Part shown: positions 1 through 7,200 of the stretch, piece by piece
Layout of the letters: each line of letters begins with the position of its first letter
How positions within the stretch are numbered: the first letter of the stretch is position 1
Assembly (NCBI RefSeq): GCF_000725885.1
Contig: NZ_JODR01000038.1
Span: 1 to 64,000, forward strand
From: Streptomyces albus subsp. albus
GTDB taxonomy: Bacteria; Actinomycetota; Actinomycetes; Streptomycetales; Streptomycetaceae
Length of the DNA stretch: 64,000 bases
Reading direction: 5' to 3'
Made by a program: the position numbers and the translations under genes
Notes under the pieces: model-generated
The model's input: only the letters and a program-made list of their open reading frames with translations
The model's database searches: none
Told to the model about the DNA's origin: nothing

Positions 1-567
1 CACCAAAAACGCCGTCTGCCGCGCCCGCGCATACAACGTCTCCAACGACAGCCGCGCGTCCTTCAGGAAGATCTGCCGGTCCGCCCAATACCGCACCCGG
101 GTACCCGTACGGGTCTTGGGGATCTTCTTCCCCTTCAGCAGGCCGTTGGCGGGGTCGAACGGGGCGTCCGGACCGGACTCGGTGAAGATCCCCGGCACAC
201 CGCGGCGGAAGCTGATGGCGTGCGTGCGCCCGTCCCGGTCGACCTCGACGTCCAGCCGCGCGGACAGGGCGTTGACGACCGAGGCGCCGACACCGTGCAG
301 ACCGCCGGAGGCGGCGTAGGAGCCACCGCCGAATTTCCCGCCCGCGTGCAGTTTGGTCATCACGACCTCGACGCCGGACAGCCCCGTCTTGGGCTCGACG
401 TCCACCGGGATGCCGCGGCCGTTGTCGCTGACCTCCACCGAACCGTCGTCGTGCAGGACGACCTCGATGTGATCGCAGTAACCGCCCAGCGCCTCGTCGA
501 CCGAGTTGTCGATGATCTCCCACAGACAGTGCATCAGCCCACGACTGTCGGTCGAGCCGATGTACAT
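1..567 (-). CDS. parE: DNA topoisomerase IV subunit B (ParE), partial; 5' end degenerate
   Basis: Partial gene, continuing past the left edge; 189 codons of the GyrB/ParE ATPase domain are visible. Topoisomerase IV decatenates daughter chromosomes. The reading starts MYIGSTDSRGLMHCLWEI, then WEIIDNSVDEALGGY (ATP/Mg site), DNGRGIPV and GGSYAASGGLHGVGASVVNA (ATP lid), all typical of actinobacterial ParE. Oddity: family members have about 40 residues before the MYIG motif, ending in a VRKRPG-like segment. Here the upstream in-frame codons read LTRQPRG, and a TGA lies 25 codons upstream without a normal start. Pieces resembling the missing segment (RHL, VL, GL) can be made out in shifted frames at about 570-620. 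The ATG at 567 is therefore the first usable start, not a convincing native one. GyrB is less likely, because the flanking hrdB-whiH order fits parE. Confidence 0.85.
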   Translation of the reverse strand, partial: MYIGSTDSRGLMHCLWEIIDNSVDEALGGYCDHIEVVLHDDGSVEVSDNGRGIPVDVEPKTGLSGVEVVMTKLHAGGKFGGGSYAASGGLHGVGASVVNALSARLDVEVDRDGRTHAISFRRGVPGIFTESGPDAPFDPANGLLKGKKIPKTRTGTRVRYWADRQIFLKDARLSLETLYARARQTAFLV

Positions 568-1044
568 ACCCCTGGGTTGCCGCGTCAGAGGGTACCGAGG
601 CCCAGGACGGCAGGTGACGCACGACCCAGGAGACGATCAGGGAGAACCGCCATGCTAGCCCACATTCGATATCCTGTTCGATAACGACCTGGGTGACACA
701 CACATCACGTTCCCATCCAGGCATGAACCGTTTAGGCTCCGGGCACGTCCTCCACAACGAAGGAGGAACAGCCCGCAGCCGGACGACAACCCAACGGCAC
801 GACGACAGGCCTGCCGGCGCCACCGGCAGAGCTCGCCACCACCCACCGTCACAGACTGCACAACAGACCGAACACAACAGACGGAAAACCCAACCCCTGC
901 ACTACGGCCCATTCGCCGCCACCCGGCAACTATCCGGCCTCCCGGCCAAAAAAGTCCGGGAATGATGGCCAGAGCGGGAACGTTATCGGCCTGGTTGGAT
1001 GTTGACCCTGGTACGACAGCTCGTCGAGCTAGAGAAGAGGCGAC
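568..1044. other. Intergenic region with remnants of the parE 5' end and an A/C-rich leader
   Basis: No intact gene seen. About 570-660 holds degraded-looking parE 5' sequence on the minus strand. About 690-950 is markedly A/C-rich on the plus strand (runs of CACAACAGACC type), unlike the GC-balanced coding DNA around it, and suits an unstructured leader. A GGGAAC at about 977 followed 19 bases later by GTTG resembles an ECF-type promoter; this is weak. The ribosome site of the next gene (AGAAGAGG) closes the region. Confidence 0.5.
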
Positions 1045-1275
1045 GTGACTACAGTTCTGACCCCCGCGACTCCGCTGACGGCAGCCGACCGCTGTGACCG
1101 CTGCAACGCCCAGGCGTATCTGCGCGTTGTCCTGGTGAGCGGCGGCGAGCTGCTGTTCTGCGCCCACCACGGCCGCAAGTACGAGCCGGAACTCAAGAAG
1201 ATCGCCGCGGAGATACAGGACGAGACGGAGAAGCTCAACGCGACTCCCGCTTCCGCCGGCGAAGACGAACGATGA
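1045..1275 (+). CDS. DUF7455 family small protein
   Basis: 76-residue protein with a GTG start 4 nt after an AGAAGAGG-type ribosome site. After a short Thr/Pro/Ala leader (MTTVLTPATPLTAADRCDRC) comes a compact domain with two CxxC-like or single cysteine/histidine positions: DRCDRCNAQAYLRV, then LLFCAHHGRKY. That pattern suggests a small zinc ribbon (Cys-Cys...Cys-His-His). The C-terminal third is charged and helical (KKIAAEIQDETEKL). The family is widespread and conserved in actinobacteria next to hrdB/parE; no function is established to my knowledge. It is a single-gene unit closed by a strong hairpin about 80 nt downstream. Confidence 0.85.
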   Translation: MTTVLTPATPLTAADRCDRCNAQAYLRVVLVSGGELLFCAHHGRKYEPELKKIAAEIQDETEKLNATPASAGEDER

Positions 1276-1351
1276 ACTCCGGAACGGCGTCCGCTTGAGC
1301 TGACGCCCTCGCGTCCGCATCCGACGAGCTAGCCCGCCGCAGGCCGGAACA

Positions 1352-1388
1352 GGCGGGCGGCCCTCCCCCAGCGGAAGGGCCGCCCGCC
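1352..1388. terminator. Bidirectional terminator hairpin
   Basis: Perfect 13-bp GC-rich inverted repeat: arms 1352-1364 and 1376-1388, loop 11 nt. It lies between the convergent DUF7455 gene and the trypsin-like protease gene. No U-tract follows, as is usual in streptomycetes. Confidence 0.75.
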
Positions 1389-1554
1389 CTCGTCATGGGA
1401 CGGAAACCCCAGCAGCCCGTATCACGGCGCGGACAGCCGGCCCTGAAGCGCGCCCCCCCCGGGGCGACGGGCCCGGCGCATCCGGCGCCCCCGCGCTTTC
1501 CGGTCAGCTCCCCCGGCGCTCGCTCACCTCGGGCGGCAACAGCGGTTGCCGGGC

Positions 1555-2556
1555 TCACGCCCCCGCCGGGACCCCCGCGTCCTCCGCCTGCACCACGGAC
1601 TGCAGCGCCGAGACCCGCGTGTACACACCGGGCCGGCCGGGCTCACCGCAGCCGATGCCCCACGACACCAGCCCCACGAGCTTGCCCTGGGCCACCAACG
1701 GCCCGCCGCTGTCTCCCTGGCAGGCGTCCCGGCCGCCCTGCTTCAACCCCGCGCACAGCATCGTGGCCGGGTCGTAGGTGCCCTCGGACGACCCCGGATA
1801 GGCCCGACTGCAGTCCGTGTCCGCCAGCACCCGCACCCGCGTCGCGTGCAGGCTCGTCGCGTAGGTCCCACGCCCCGTGGTGTCGCCCCAGCCGTAGACC
1901 GTCACCGCGGTACCCGACTGGTGCACCGCGTCGCCCTTCTGGGCCATCGGGAGGACGGAACCCTGCGGCAGCGGAGACGCCAGCCGTAGTACGGCGATGT
2001 CACCCTTGTTGGTCACCGGGTCGTAGTCCGGGTTCACCCGGGACGACTCGACGGGGATCTCCTTACCGGCCGTACCGGTCAGATCGGTACGGCCGGTGAT
2101 CACCCGCAGATCCGTGACCTGCGAGGGGTCCGCGCCCAGCACCTCACGGCTGAGACAGTGCGCCGCCGTGATCGCCGTTCGCGGGCCCACGACGGCACCG
2201 CCGCAGAACTGCCCCGAGCGCTGGGGACCGAACCGGGAGCGGCTGGAGAGCGCCACCACCCACGGATGACTCTCGGCGCGCACCGGGGCGCCCCCGATGA
2301 CCGCACGGTCCGGATCCTGGTCGTGTGCCGCCGCCCCCAGGACGCGCCCGACACCGCCTTCCCGTGCCGCGGGCCCGGAAACCTGCCCCGGGGCGTGCAC
2401 GGGCCGCTCCGCGGCCGACTCGGCCGCCACCGCCCCCTGCGGAACAGTGGGCGCGGCAAGCGCCGCTATCAGCGCCGCCCCCAGCACCAGACGGCGCCTT
2501 CCCCGCCCGCTCGCGATCCGGATGACCCGCGTTCGCCTCCAGCGCATCGATCGCAT
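1555..2556 (-). CDS. Secreted trypsin-like serine protease (S1 family)
   Basis: 333-residue extracellular chymotrypsin-fold protease. The start at 2556 was chosen because AGGAGG lies 8 nt upstream and the protein then opens with an Arg-rich n-region (MRSMRWRRTRVIRI...) and a hydrophobic core (LVLGAALIAALAAP), a Sec or Tat-like signal peptide. A propeptide of about 40 residues leads to the mature N-terminus AVIGG. Catalytic triad: His in TAAHC (about 133), Asp in DIAVLRL (about 186), Ser in GDSGGP (about 283). An Asp six residues before the Ser (GGRDACQGDSGG) indicates trypsin-like Lys/Arg specificity. Cysteines at CGGA/HC, LCAG/GC and DACQ are placed for the usual disulfides. It is monocistronic, convergent with DUF7455, and lies downstream of hrdB on the same strand behind a strong hairpin. 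Confidence 0.9.
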   Translation of the reverse strand: MRSMRWRRTRVIRIASGRGRRRLVLGAALIAALAAPTVPQGAVAAESAAERPVHAPGQVSGPAAREGGVGRVLGAAAHDQDPDRAVIGGAPVRAESHPWVVALSSRSRFGPQRSGQFCGGAVVGPRTAITAAHCLSREVLGADPSQVTDLRVITGRTDLTGTAGKEIPVESSRVNPDYDPVTNKGDIAVLRLASPLPQGSVLPMAQKGDAVHQSGTAVTVYGWGDTTGRGTYATSLHATRVRVLADTDCSRAYPGSSEGTYDPATMLCAGLKQGGRDACQGDSGGPLVAQGKLVGLVSWGIGCGEPGRPGVYTRVSALQSVVQAEDAGVPAGA

Positions 2557-2697
2557 GAGACCGACCTCCTGACCGTACGGAACCCTGTGACTACCCAGGG
2601 TGTTCCGGCTCGACGCTGCGCGCATCCCGGGCCGCCCCAGGTGTGCGCCCGGCGCACGGTGGGCCGTCCGGGTGCCGCGGCCAGGAGCAGCCGGTAC

Positions 2698-2746
2698 GGC
2701 GAAGGCCGGCACCCCCTCCGCCCGGGAGGGAGCACCGGCCTTCGCC
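2698..2746 (-). terminator. hrdB terminator
   Basis: Nested inverted repeat 26 nt after the hrdB stop: outer arms 2698-2709 and 2735-2746 (12 bp), inner arms 2714-2719 and 2725-2730. It separates hrdB from the protease gene. Confidence 0.75.
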
Positions 2747-2771
2747 CGGCGCGTGTGCCGCGTACGGCCAC

Positions 2772-4382
2772 TCAGTCCAGGTAGTCCCGCAGAACCTGGG
2801 AACGAGAGGGGTGCCGCAGCTTCGACATCGTCTTCGACTCGATCTGCCGGATGCGCTCACGCGTGACGCCGTAGACCTTGCCGATCTCGTCCAGCGTCTT
2901 CGGCTGGCCGTCGGTCAGACCGAATCGCATCGACACGACGCCCGCCTCACGCTCACTGAGCGTGTCGAGAACCGAGTGCAGCTGCTCCTGCAGAAGCGTG
3001 AAGCTCACCGCATCGGCCGGTACAACCGCCTCGGAGTCCTCGATCAGGTCACCGAACTCGCTGTCACCGTCCTCGCCCAGCGGAGTGTGCAGCGAGATGG
3101 GCTCGCGGCCGTACTTCTGGACCTCGACGACCTTCTCGGGCGTCATGTCCAGCTCCTTGGCCAGCTCCTCCGGGGTGGGCTCGCGGCCCAGGTCCTGGAG
3201 CATCTGACGCTGCACACGGGCGAGCTTGTTGATGACCTCGACCATGTGCACCGGAATACGGATGGTGCGGGCCTGGTCGGCCATGGCGCGAGTGATGGCC
3301 TGGCGGATCCACCACGTCGCGTAGGTCGAGAACTTGTAGCCCTTCGTGTAGTCGAACTTCTCGACCGCACGGATCAGACCCAGGTTGCCCTCCTGGATCA
3401 GGTCCAGGAAGAGCATGCCGCGGCCCGTGTACCGCTTCGCCAGCGAAACCACCAGTCGGAGGTTGGCCTCCAGCAGGTGATTCTTGGCGCGGCGGCCGTC
3501 CTCGGCGATGATCTCCAGCTCCCGCTGGAGCTTGGGGGCCAGCTTCTCCTCGGTGGCCAGCTTGTCCTCGGCGAACAGACCCGCCTCGATCCGCTTGGCC
3601 AGCTCGACCTCCTGCTCCGCGTTGAGGAGCGGGACCTTGCCGATCTGCTTGAGGTAGTCCTTGACCGGGTCGGCCGTCGCCCCCGCGGCGGCGACCTGCT
3701 GGGCCGGCGCGTCGTCCTCGTCGTCGTCGGAGAGGACGAAGCCCTCATTCTCGTTCTTGCCGTCGGCGGACGGACCGTCCTCGGCGCCGGGCTTGCCCGA
3801 CGGCTTGACGGGCAGGTCCTCCACCATTTCCTCGTCACCTTCGAGGAGTTCGTCGACGACGGACTTCTTGGCCGCCGTCTTCTTCGGGGCGGCGGTCTTC
3901 TTGGCGGCGGTCTTCTTCGCCGCGGCCTTCTTGGCAGTGGCCTTCTTCGCGGCGGGCTTGGCTGCGCCCTCCCCGGCGGGGTCCTGCCCGACGGTCGCGG
4001 CCGTCGCGGCCGGGGAGGAGGCGACGGACGCCGCGGTGGAGGCCGTCCGCGTGGGGGCGGCCTTCTTGGCCTGCGTGGTCTTGGTGGCGACTGTCCTGGT
4101 GGTGGTGCGCTTGGCCTGAGTCTTCGCTGCGACGCTCTTGCGGGTGCGCTTGGGCGCCTCGGCTGCGCTCACCATCAGCGTCACACCCTCTTCGTCGAGG
4201 ATCTGATTGAGGCTGCGCAGAACGTTCTTCCACTGGGTCGGCGGAATCTGGTCAGCCTCGAAGGCCCGACGCACGTCGTCGCCGGCGATCTGCCCCTCAG
4301 CCTTCCCCCGCTCGATGAGCGCCATCACGGACTCGGACTCGGCGATCTCCGCAGGGAGAGTACGGGATGTGCTGGCCGACAC
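2772..4382 (-). CDS. hrdB: Principal RNA polymerase sigma factor HrdB (sigma-70 group 1)
   Basis: 536-residue vegetative sigma factor. The GTG start at 4382 ([15 protein letters not shown]) follows GAGAGG at proper spacing and matches the start I recall for S. coelicolor HrdB; an upstream in-frame start has no ribosome site. Residues about 1-75 form region 1.1. Residues about 80-240 are an Ala/Lys-rich block with AAKK repeats, then an acidic stretch (DDDEDD). Region 1.2 begins [16 protein letters not shown] (about 238). Region 2 follows with [31 protein letters not shown] and the -10 reading helix [13 protein letters not shown]. Region 4.2 reads [19 protein letters not shown]. It ends [13 protein letters not shown]. 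The gene is monocistronic, with a long upstream gap holding its promoters. Confidence 0.98.
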   Translation of the reverse strand: MSASTSRTLPAEIAESESVMALIERGKAEGQIAGDDVRRAFEADQIPPTQWKNVLRSLNQILDEEGVTLMVSAAEAPKRTRKSVAAKTQAKRTTTRTVATKTTQAKKAAPTRTASTAASVASSPAATAATVGQDPAGEGAAKPAAKKATAKKAAAKKTAAKKTAAPKKTAAKKSVVDELLEGDEEMVEDLPVKPSGKPGAEDGPSADGKNENEGFVLSDDDEDDAPAQQVAAAGATADPVKDYLKQIGKVPLLNAEQEVELAKRIEAGLFAEDKLATEEKLAPKLQRELEIIAEDGRRAKNHLLEANLRLVVSLAKRYTGRGMLFLDLIQEGNLGLIRAVEKFDYTKGYKFSTYATWWIRQAITRAMADQARTIRIPVHMVEVINKLARVQRQMLQDLGREPTPEELAKELDMTPEKVVEVQKYGREPISLHTPLGEDGDSEFGDLIEDSEAVVPADAVSFTLLQEQLHSVLDTLSEREAGVVSMRFGLTDGQPKTLDEIGKVYGVTRERIRQIESKTMSKLRHPSRSQVLRDYLD

Positions 4383-5882
4383 GAACAACCTCTCGGAACG
4401 ATGGAAACGGCGGACCGCCGGCGGGGATGAACCGACGGCACGGGCGGAGCAGTGGAGAAACAACGGTGCAGACTAGAGCCCCGAACGGGGCGCCCGTATT
4501 CCCTCCTCGGCTGTCACCTCTTGAGTCATCGCGTGGGAACGGGAAGCGTTACGCCCAATTCACGTGGCCCGAGTCACATTCTGTACCCGTCTCTATCCGG
4601 TGATAACCGGACGAAACCCCTGACCACTGCGGGCGCGACACCTCCACGGTACGGCTCCCGCACGCGAAACGGTCTTGCGGACAGTCGGCACCTGCACGAC
4701 GAGCGCGCGAACCACCCGGCGGAGTGCGGACGCGGCGGCGGACCGCCCCTCGGTCGCCCACCCGCTCGGCTGCCCGGGCTTTGTCCCTCAGCCCTTCGGC
4801 CTCCACCCGGGGACCGTTGCCGAGGCTGTCCGCCTCCGGGGCAGGTCCGCCCCTCCCGGCCGCCGCTCCTGTCCCCCTGTCGGAGGACGACTGAGCACGA
4901 CTGCGGTGCGGCACGCGGGGCTGTCGTGCTGGTTGCCCGGCCTTGTGGCCGTGCAACCAGCAGGGGCTGGGCGGACGCTCCGACCGCCCCCTCGTGTCGC
5001 TCCGAGGCTCTGATGTGAACCGGCAGCGACTGTCACCCCGGACACGGTGCCGCCGCACCATGCACAGCCGCCCTCTGCGTCCGGGTGCGGGCGGGCAAGG
5101 TCGAGCGCAGGCTCCGGGGTCCGGGTGCACGCAGCGGGGTACTCGGCTGGAGGACACCGTTCAGCGAGGCCTTCGAGGAGACGAGCGGGGTCACCGCCCC
5201 GACCCACCAACACCAAGACCGGCACCGGCACCGGCATCGGCACCGGCCGAGTGACCGGCTTCCGAGGAGGCCGGTCGCGTCCGATGCGGCTCAGACCCAC
5301 GGCTGCGAAGCGTCAGCCATGCCCCGCCGACAGGAGAGGCAACGCGAGACTCGGTGCTGTGCTGTGCCATGCCTGCGATCTCGTCGGCCCACCATGGCTT
5401 GGTGGCCCGGAACCGCGAGCCCGGGGCCCTCGACCCGGACTCGCGGCGGCCCCGGCCCCGCGACGCCGGACGCGGCTCACCACTCTGCGAGCGGAAACCC
5501 ACCCCCGAGGCACTCACGGCGGCCAGTCCTCGGCCCCTCGGCTCCTCGGGAACAGCGAAATGGTTTCCCCAGGCCGGTCGCACCGCGACCCGACCCGCGT
5601 ACCGGAGCGGTGCGTCCTCAGGGGGCCTGGCGCAGTCCCGAGCCACCGCACGAGCCAGGAGCGGGCGACCGGACCACCGTTCGGGTTCGCACCCGCCGAG
5701 CCACAGCGGGACGGGCAGCGCTCTGCACCCTCGGGCACGCAGCGACACAGAGGCCGGGTGCCCAGGTCGTGTCCCGTCACCGGACACCCGGCCGGTATGG
5801 AAGCCCGGAGCCGACAGGCCGTCCCGCGGGCCGACAGGCCGGCAGAGCGGGCGGGCGGCCCGACTCGGCTGCCCGCCGCCGG
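4383..5882. other. Long intergenic region between whiH and hrdB, no gene recognised
   Basis: About 1.5 kb with no frame I can accept as a gene: open frames on both strands are Arg/Pro/Gly-rich, lack ribosome sites and match no family I know. The hrdB-proximal 250 bp must hold the hrdB promoters and contains a short hairpin (CCGGT-GATA-ACCGG, 4597-4610). A GAAT-N17-GTT arrangement on the minus strand (4538-4561) is reminiscent of a SigR-type promoter, but spacing and first base are off. A short hexanucleotide repeat sits at 5221-5244. Confidence 0.5.
5221..5244. repeat. Hexanucleotide tandem repeat (GGCACC)4
   Basis: Four consecutive units of GGCACC (third unit GGCATC) in the hrdB-whiH intergenic region. 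Too short to imply function, but it would be length-variable between strains. Confidence 0.7.
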
Positions 5883-6923
5883 TCAGTGCTCGCGCGGCGC
5901 CGGGACGACGTGGTCCGCCCCGCCGGGGGCACCCGGGCTGCCTGCCTGACCGGGCTGCCCCGCGCCGGCGGGCACACCATGGGACCCCGCCTGCGCGGGC
6001 TGGGCCGCGGGGGCCGCCGCCTGCCCGGAGGCGCCCGCCTGCGCAGCCTGCGCGGCCGGGACCGTCTCGGTGGGAGCGCCGAGCACCTGCCGCATGGCGT
6101 TCTCGGCGACGCCGGCCTCGCCGGCGGCGAGAGCCTCCACAACGCGGCGGTGGTACCCGACGACACTTTCGGTCGGGTGCTCGCAGCAGGCCGTCGGGCC
6201 GCCCGAGACCTGGAGCGCGGAGGAGACGATGCCGGAGAGGTGCTCCAGCATCCTGTTGCCCGCAGCCTGGAGGATCAGGCCGTGGAACTCCGCGTCGGCG
6301 CGGGAGAAGGTGAGGGCGTCGCCCTGAGCGTGGGCGTGGCCCATGATCTCGACCATGTCGCCGAGGCGCTGCTGAACGTCGTCATGGCTCTGCCCGGCGG
6401 CCAGGCGCGCGGCGAGGGGCTCGATCGTCCAGCGCAGCTCGCAAAGCTCGCGGCGCTGCCCCTCCCGCTGCGGCCCGAAGGCACGCCACTCGATGATGTC
6501 GGGGTCGAGCAGGTTCCAGTCGCTGACGGGCCGGACCCTGGTGCCGACGTTGGGGCGTGCGCTCACCAGCCCTTTGGCTTCGAGCACGCGCAGGGATTCC
6601 CGTACGACGGTACGCGAGACCTCGAAGCGCTGGCCGATCTCTTCGGGGACGAGTGGACGGTCCGCGCCCAGGTCGCCCGAGACGATCATCTGGCCCAGCT
6701 GCTGGACGAGTTGGCCGTGCAGGCCCCTGCCACGGCTACCGGACGCACGTCGGTTCACACGGTTCATATCAGCCTCGGAACCCTCCCACGCCGAGGCGTT
6801 GGTGGTGGTACGCGCCGTCCCCGTGGACTCGGCGTATGCGTAGCGGTCCAGCTCGCCCGGGCCGACGATGCCTGTGTCGACGGAGCGAGCCGCGGTCATC
6901 ATGGAGTGCGCAAGGGTAGTCAC
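5883..6923 (-). CDS. whiH: Sporulation regulator WhiH (GntR/FadR family)
   Basis: 346-residue GntR-family regulator; in S. coelicolor WhiH is needed for sporulation septation in aerial hyphae. The GTG start (VTTLAHSMMTAARS) matches the homologue I recall, though the AAGG just upstream sits very close; the next option is the ATG pair 7 codons in. The HTH lies around residues 75-140 (LHGQLVQQLGQMIVSGDLG, PEEIGQRFEVSRTVVRESLR). The C-terminal FadR-like ligand/dimer domain (FCD) includes ELRWTIEPLAARLAA and DAEFHGLIL. Oddity: after the last conserved helix (AMRQVL) there is an insert of about 55 residues rich in Ala, Gln, Gly and Pro before the conserved ending VVPAPREH. The gene is monocistronic, and a SigmaWhiG-like -10 lies 93 nt upstream. 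Confidence 0.95.
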   Translation of the reverse strand: MTTLAHSMMTAARSVDTGIVGPGELDRYAYAESTGTARTTTNASAWEGSEADMNRVNRRASGSRGRGLHGQLVQQLGQMIVSGDLGADRPLVPEEIGQRFEVSRTVVRESLRVLEAKGLVSARPNVGTRVRPVSDWNLLDPDIIEWRAFGPQREGQRRELCELRWTIEPLAARLAAGQSHDDVQQRLGDMVEIMGHAHAQGDALTFSRADAEFHGLILQAAGNRMLEHLSGIVSSALQVSGGPTACCEHPTESVVGYHRRVVEALAAGEAGVAENAMRQVLGAPTETVPAAQAAQAGASGQAAAPAAQPAQAGSHGVPAGAGQPGQAGSPGAPGGADHVVPAPREH

Positions 6924-7015
6924 GACCCTTGTGTCGGCGGGGCTCGGCGCGGTCTTGAGGGCTTTGGTGAAAAGCACACGAAAGGGTGATCGCTGCCTTC
7001 CTTGTAATTGACGCC

Positions 7016-7023
7016 TTATCGGA
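7016..7023 (-). promoter_or_regulatory. Putative SigmaWhiG -10 element upstream of whiH
   Basis: The minus strand reads TCCGATAA, one base from the SigmaWhiG -10 consensus GCCGATAA. SigmaWhiG is known to transcribe whiH directly in S. coelicolor. I could not find a convincing TAAA -35 at 15-16 nt. A 6-bp inverted repeat (GACCAC...GTGGTC, 7031-7049) lies just upstream of the -10 and could be an operator. Confidence 0.5.
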
Positions 7024-7200
7024 AAGAACGGACCACAACACTGGTGGTCAGAGCCATGTACGCCCGTCGAGCACCGGTTTGCGGGGTGCGCAGGTGAACA
7101 GATGCACGTTTACGCGCTGTTCCGTGAGCCACTGACCAATGCGGCTGTCATGGGCCGTGTTCGTCCCTCCCTCCTGCCATCCGTCGGACACCTTCAGCAC

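Noticed and set aside
4538..4561. SigR-like promoter before hrdB (GAAT-N17-GTT)
   Set aside because: First base and spacing do not fit GGAAT-N18/19-GTT; kept only as a remark in the intergenic entry.
5085..6989. Very long plus-strand open frame opposite whiH
   Set aside because: Composition follows the complementary frame of whiH; no ribosome site, family or codon preference of its own.
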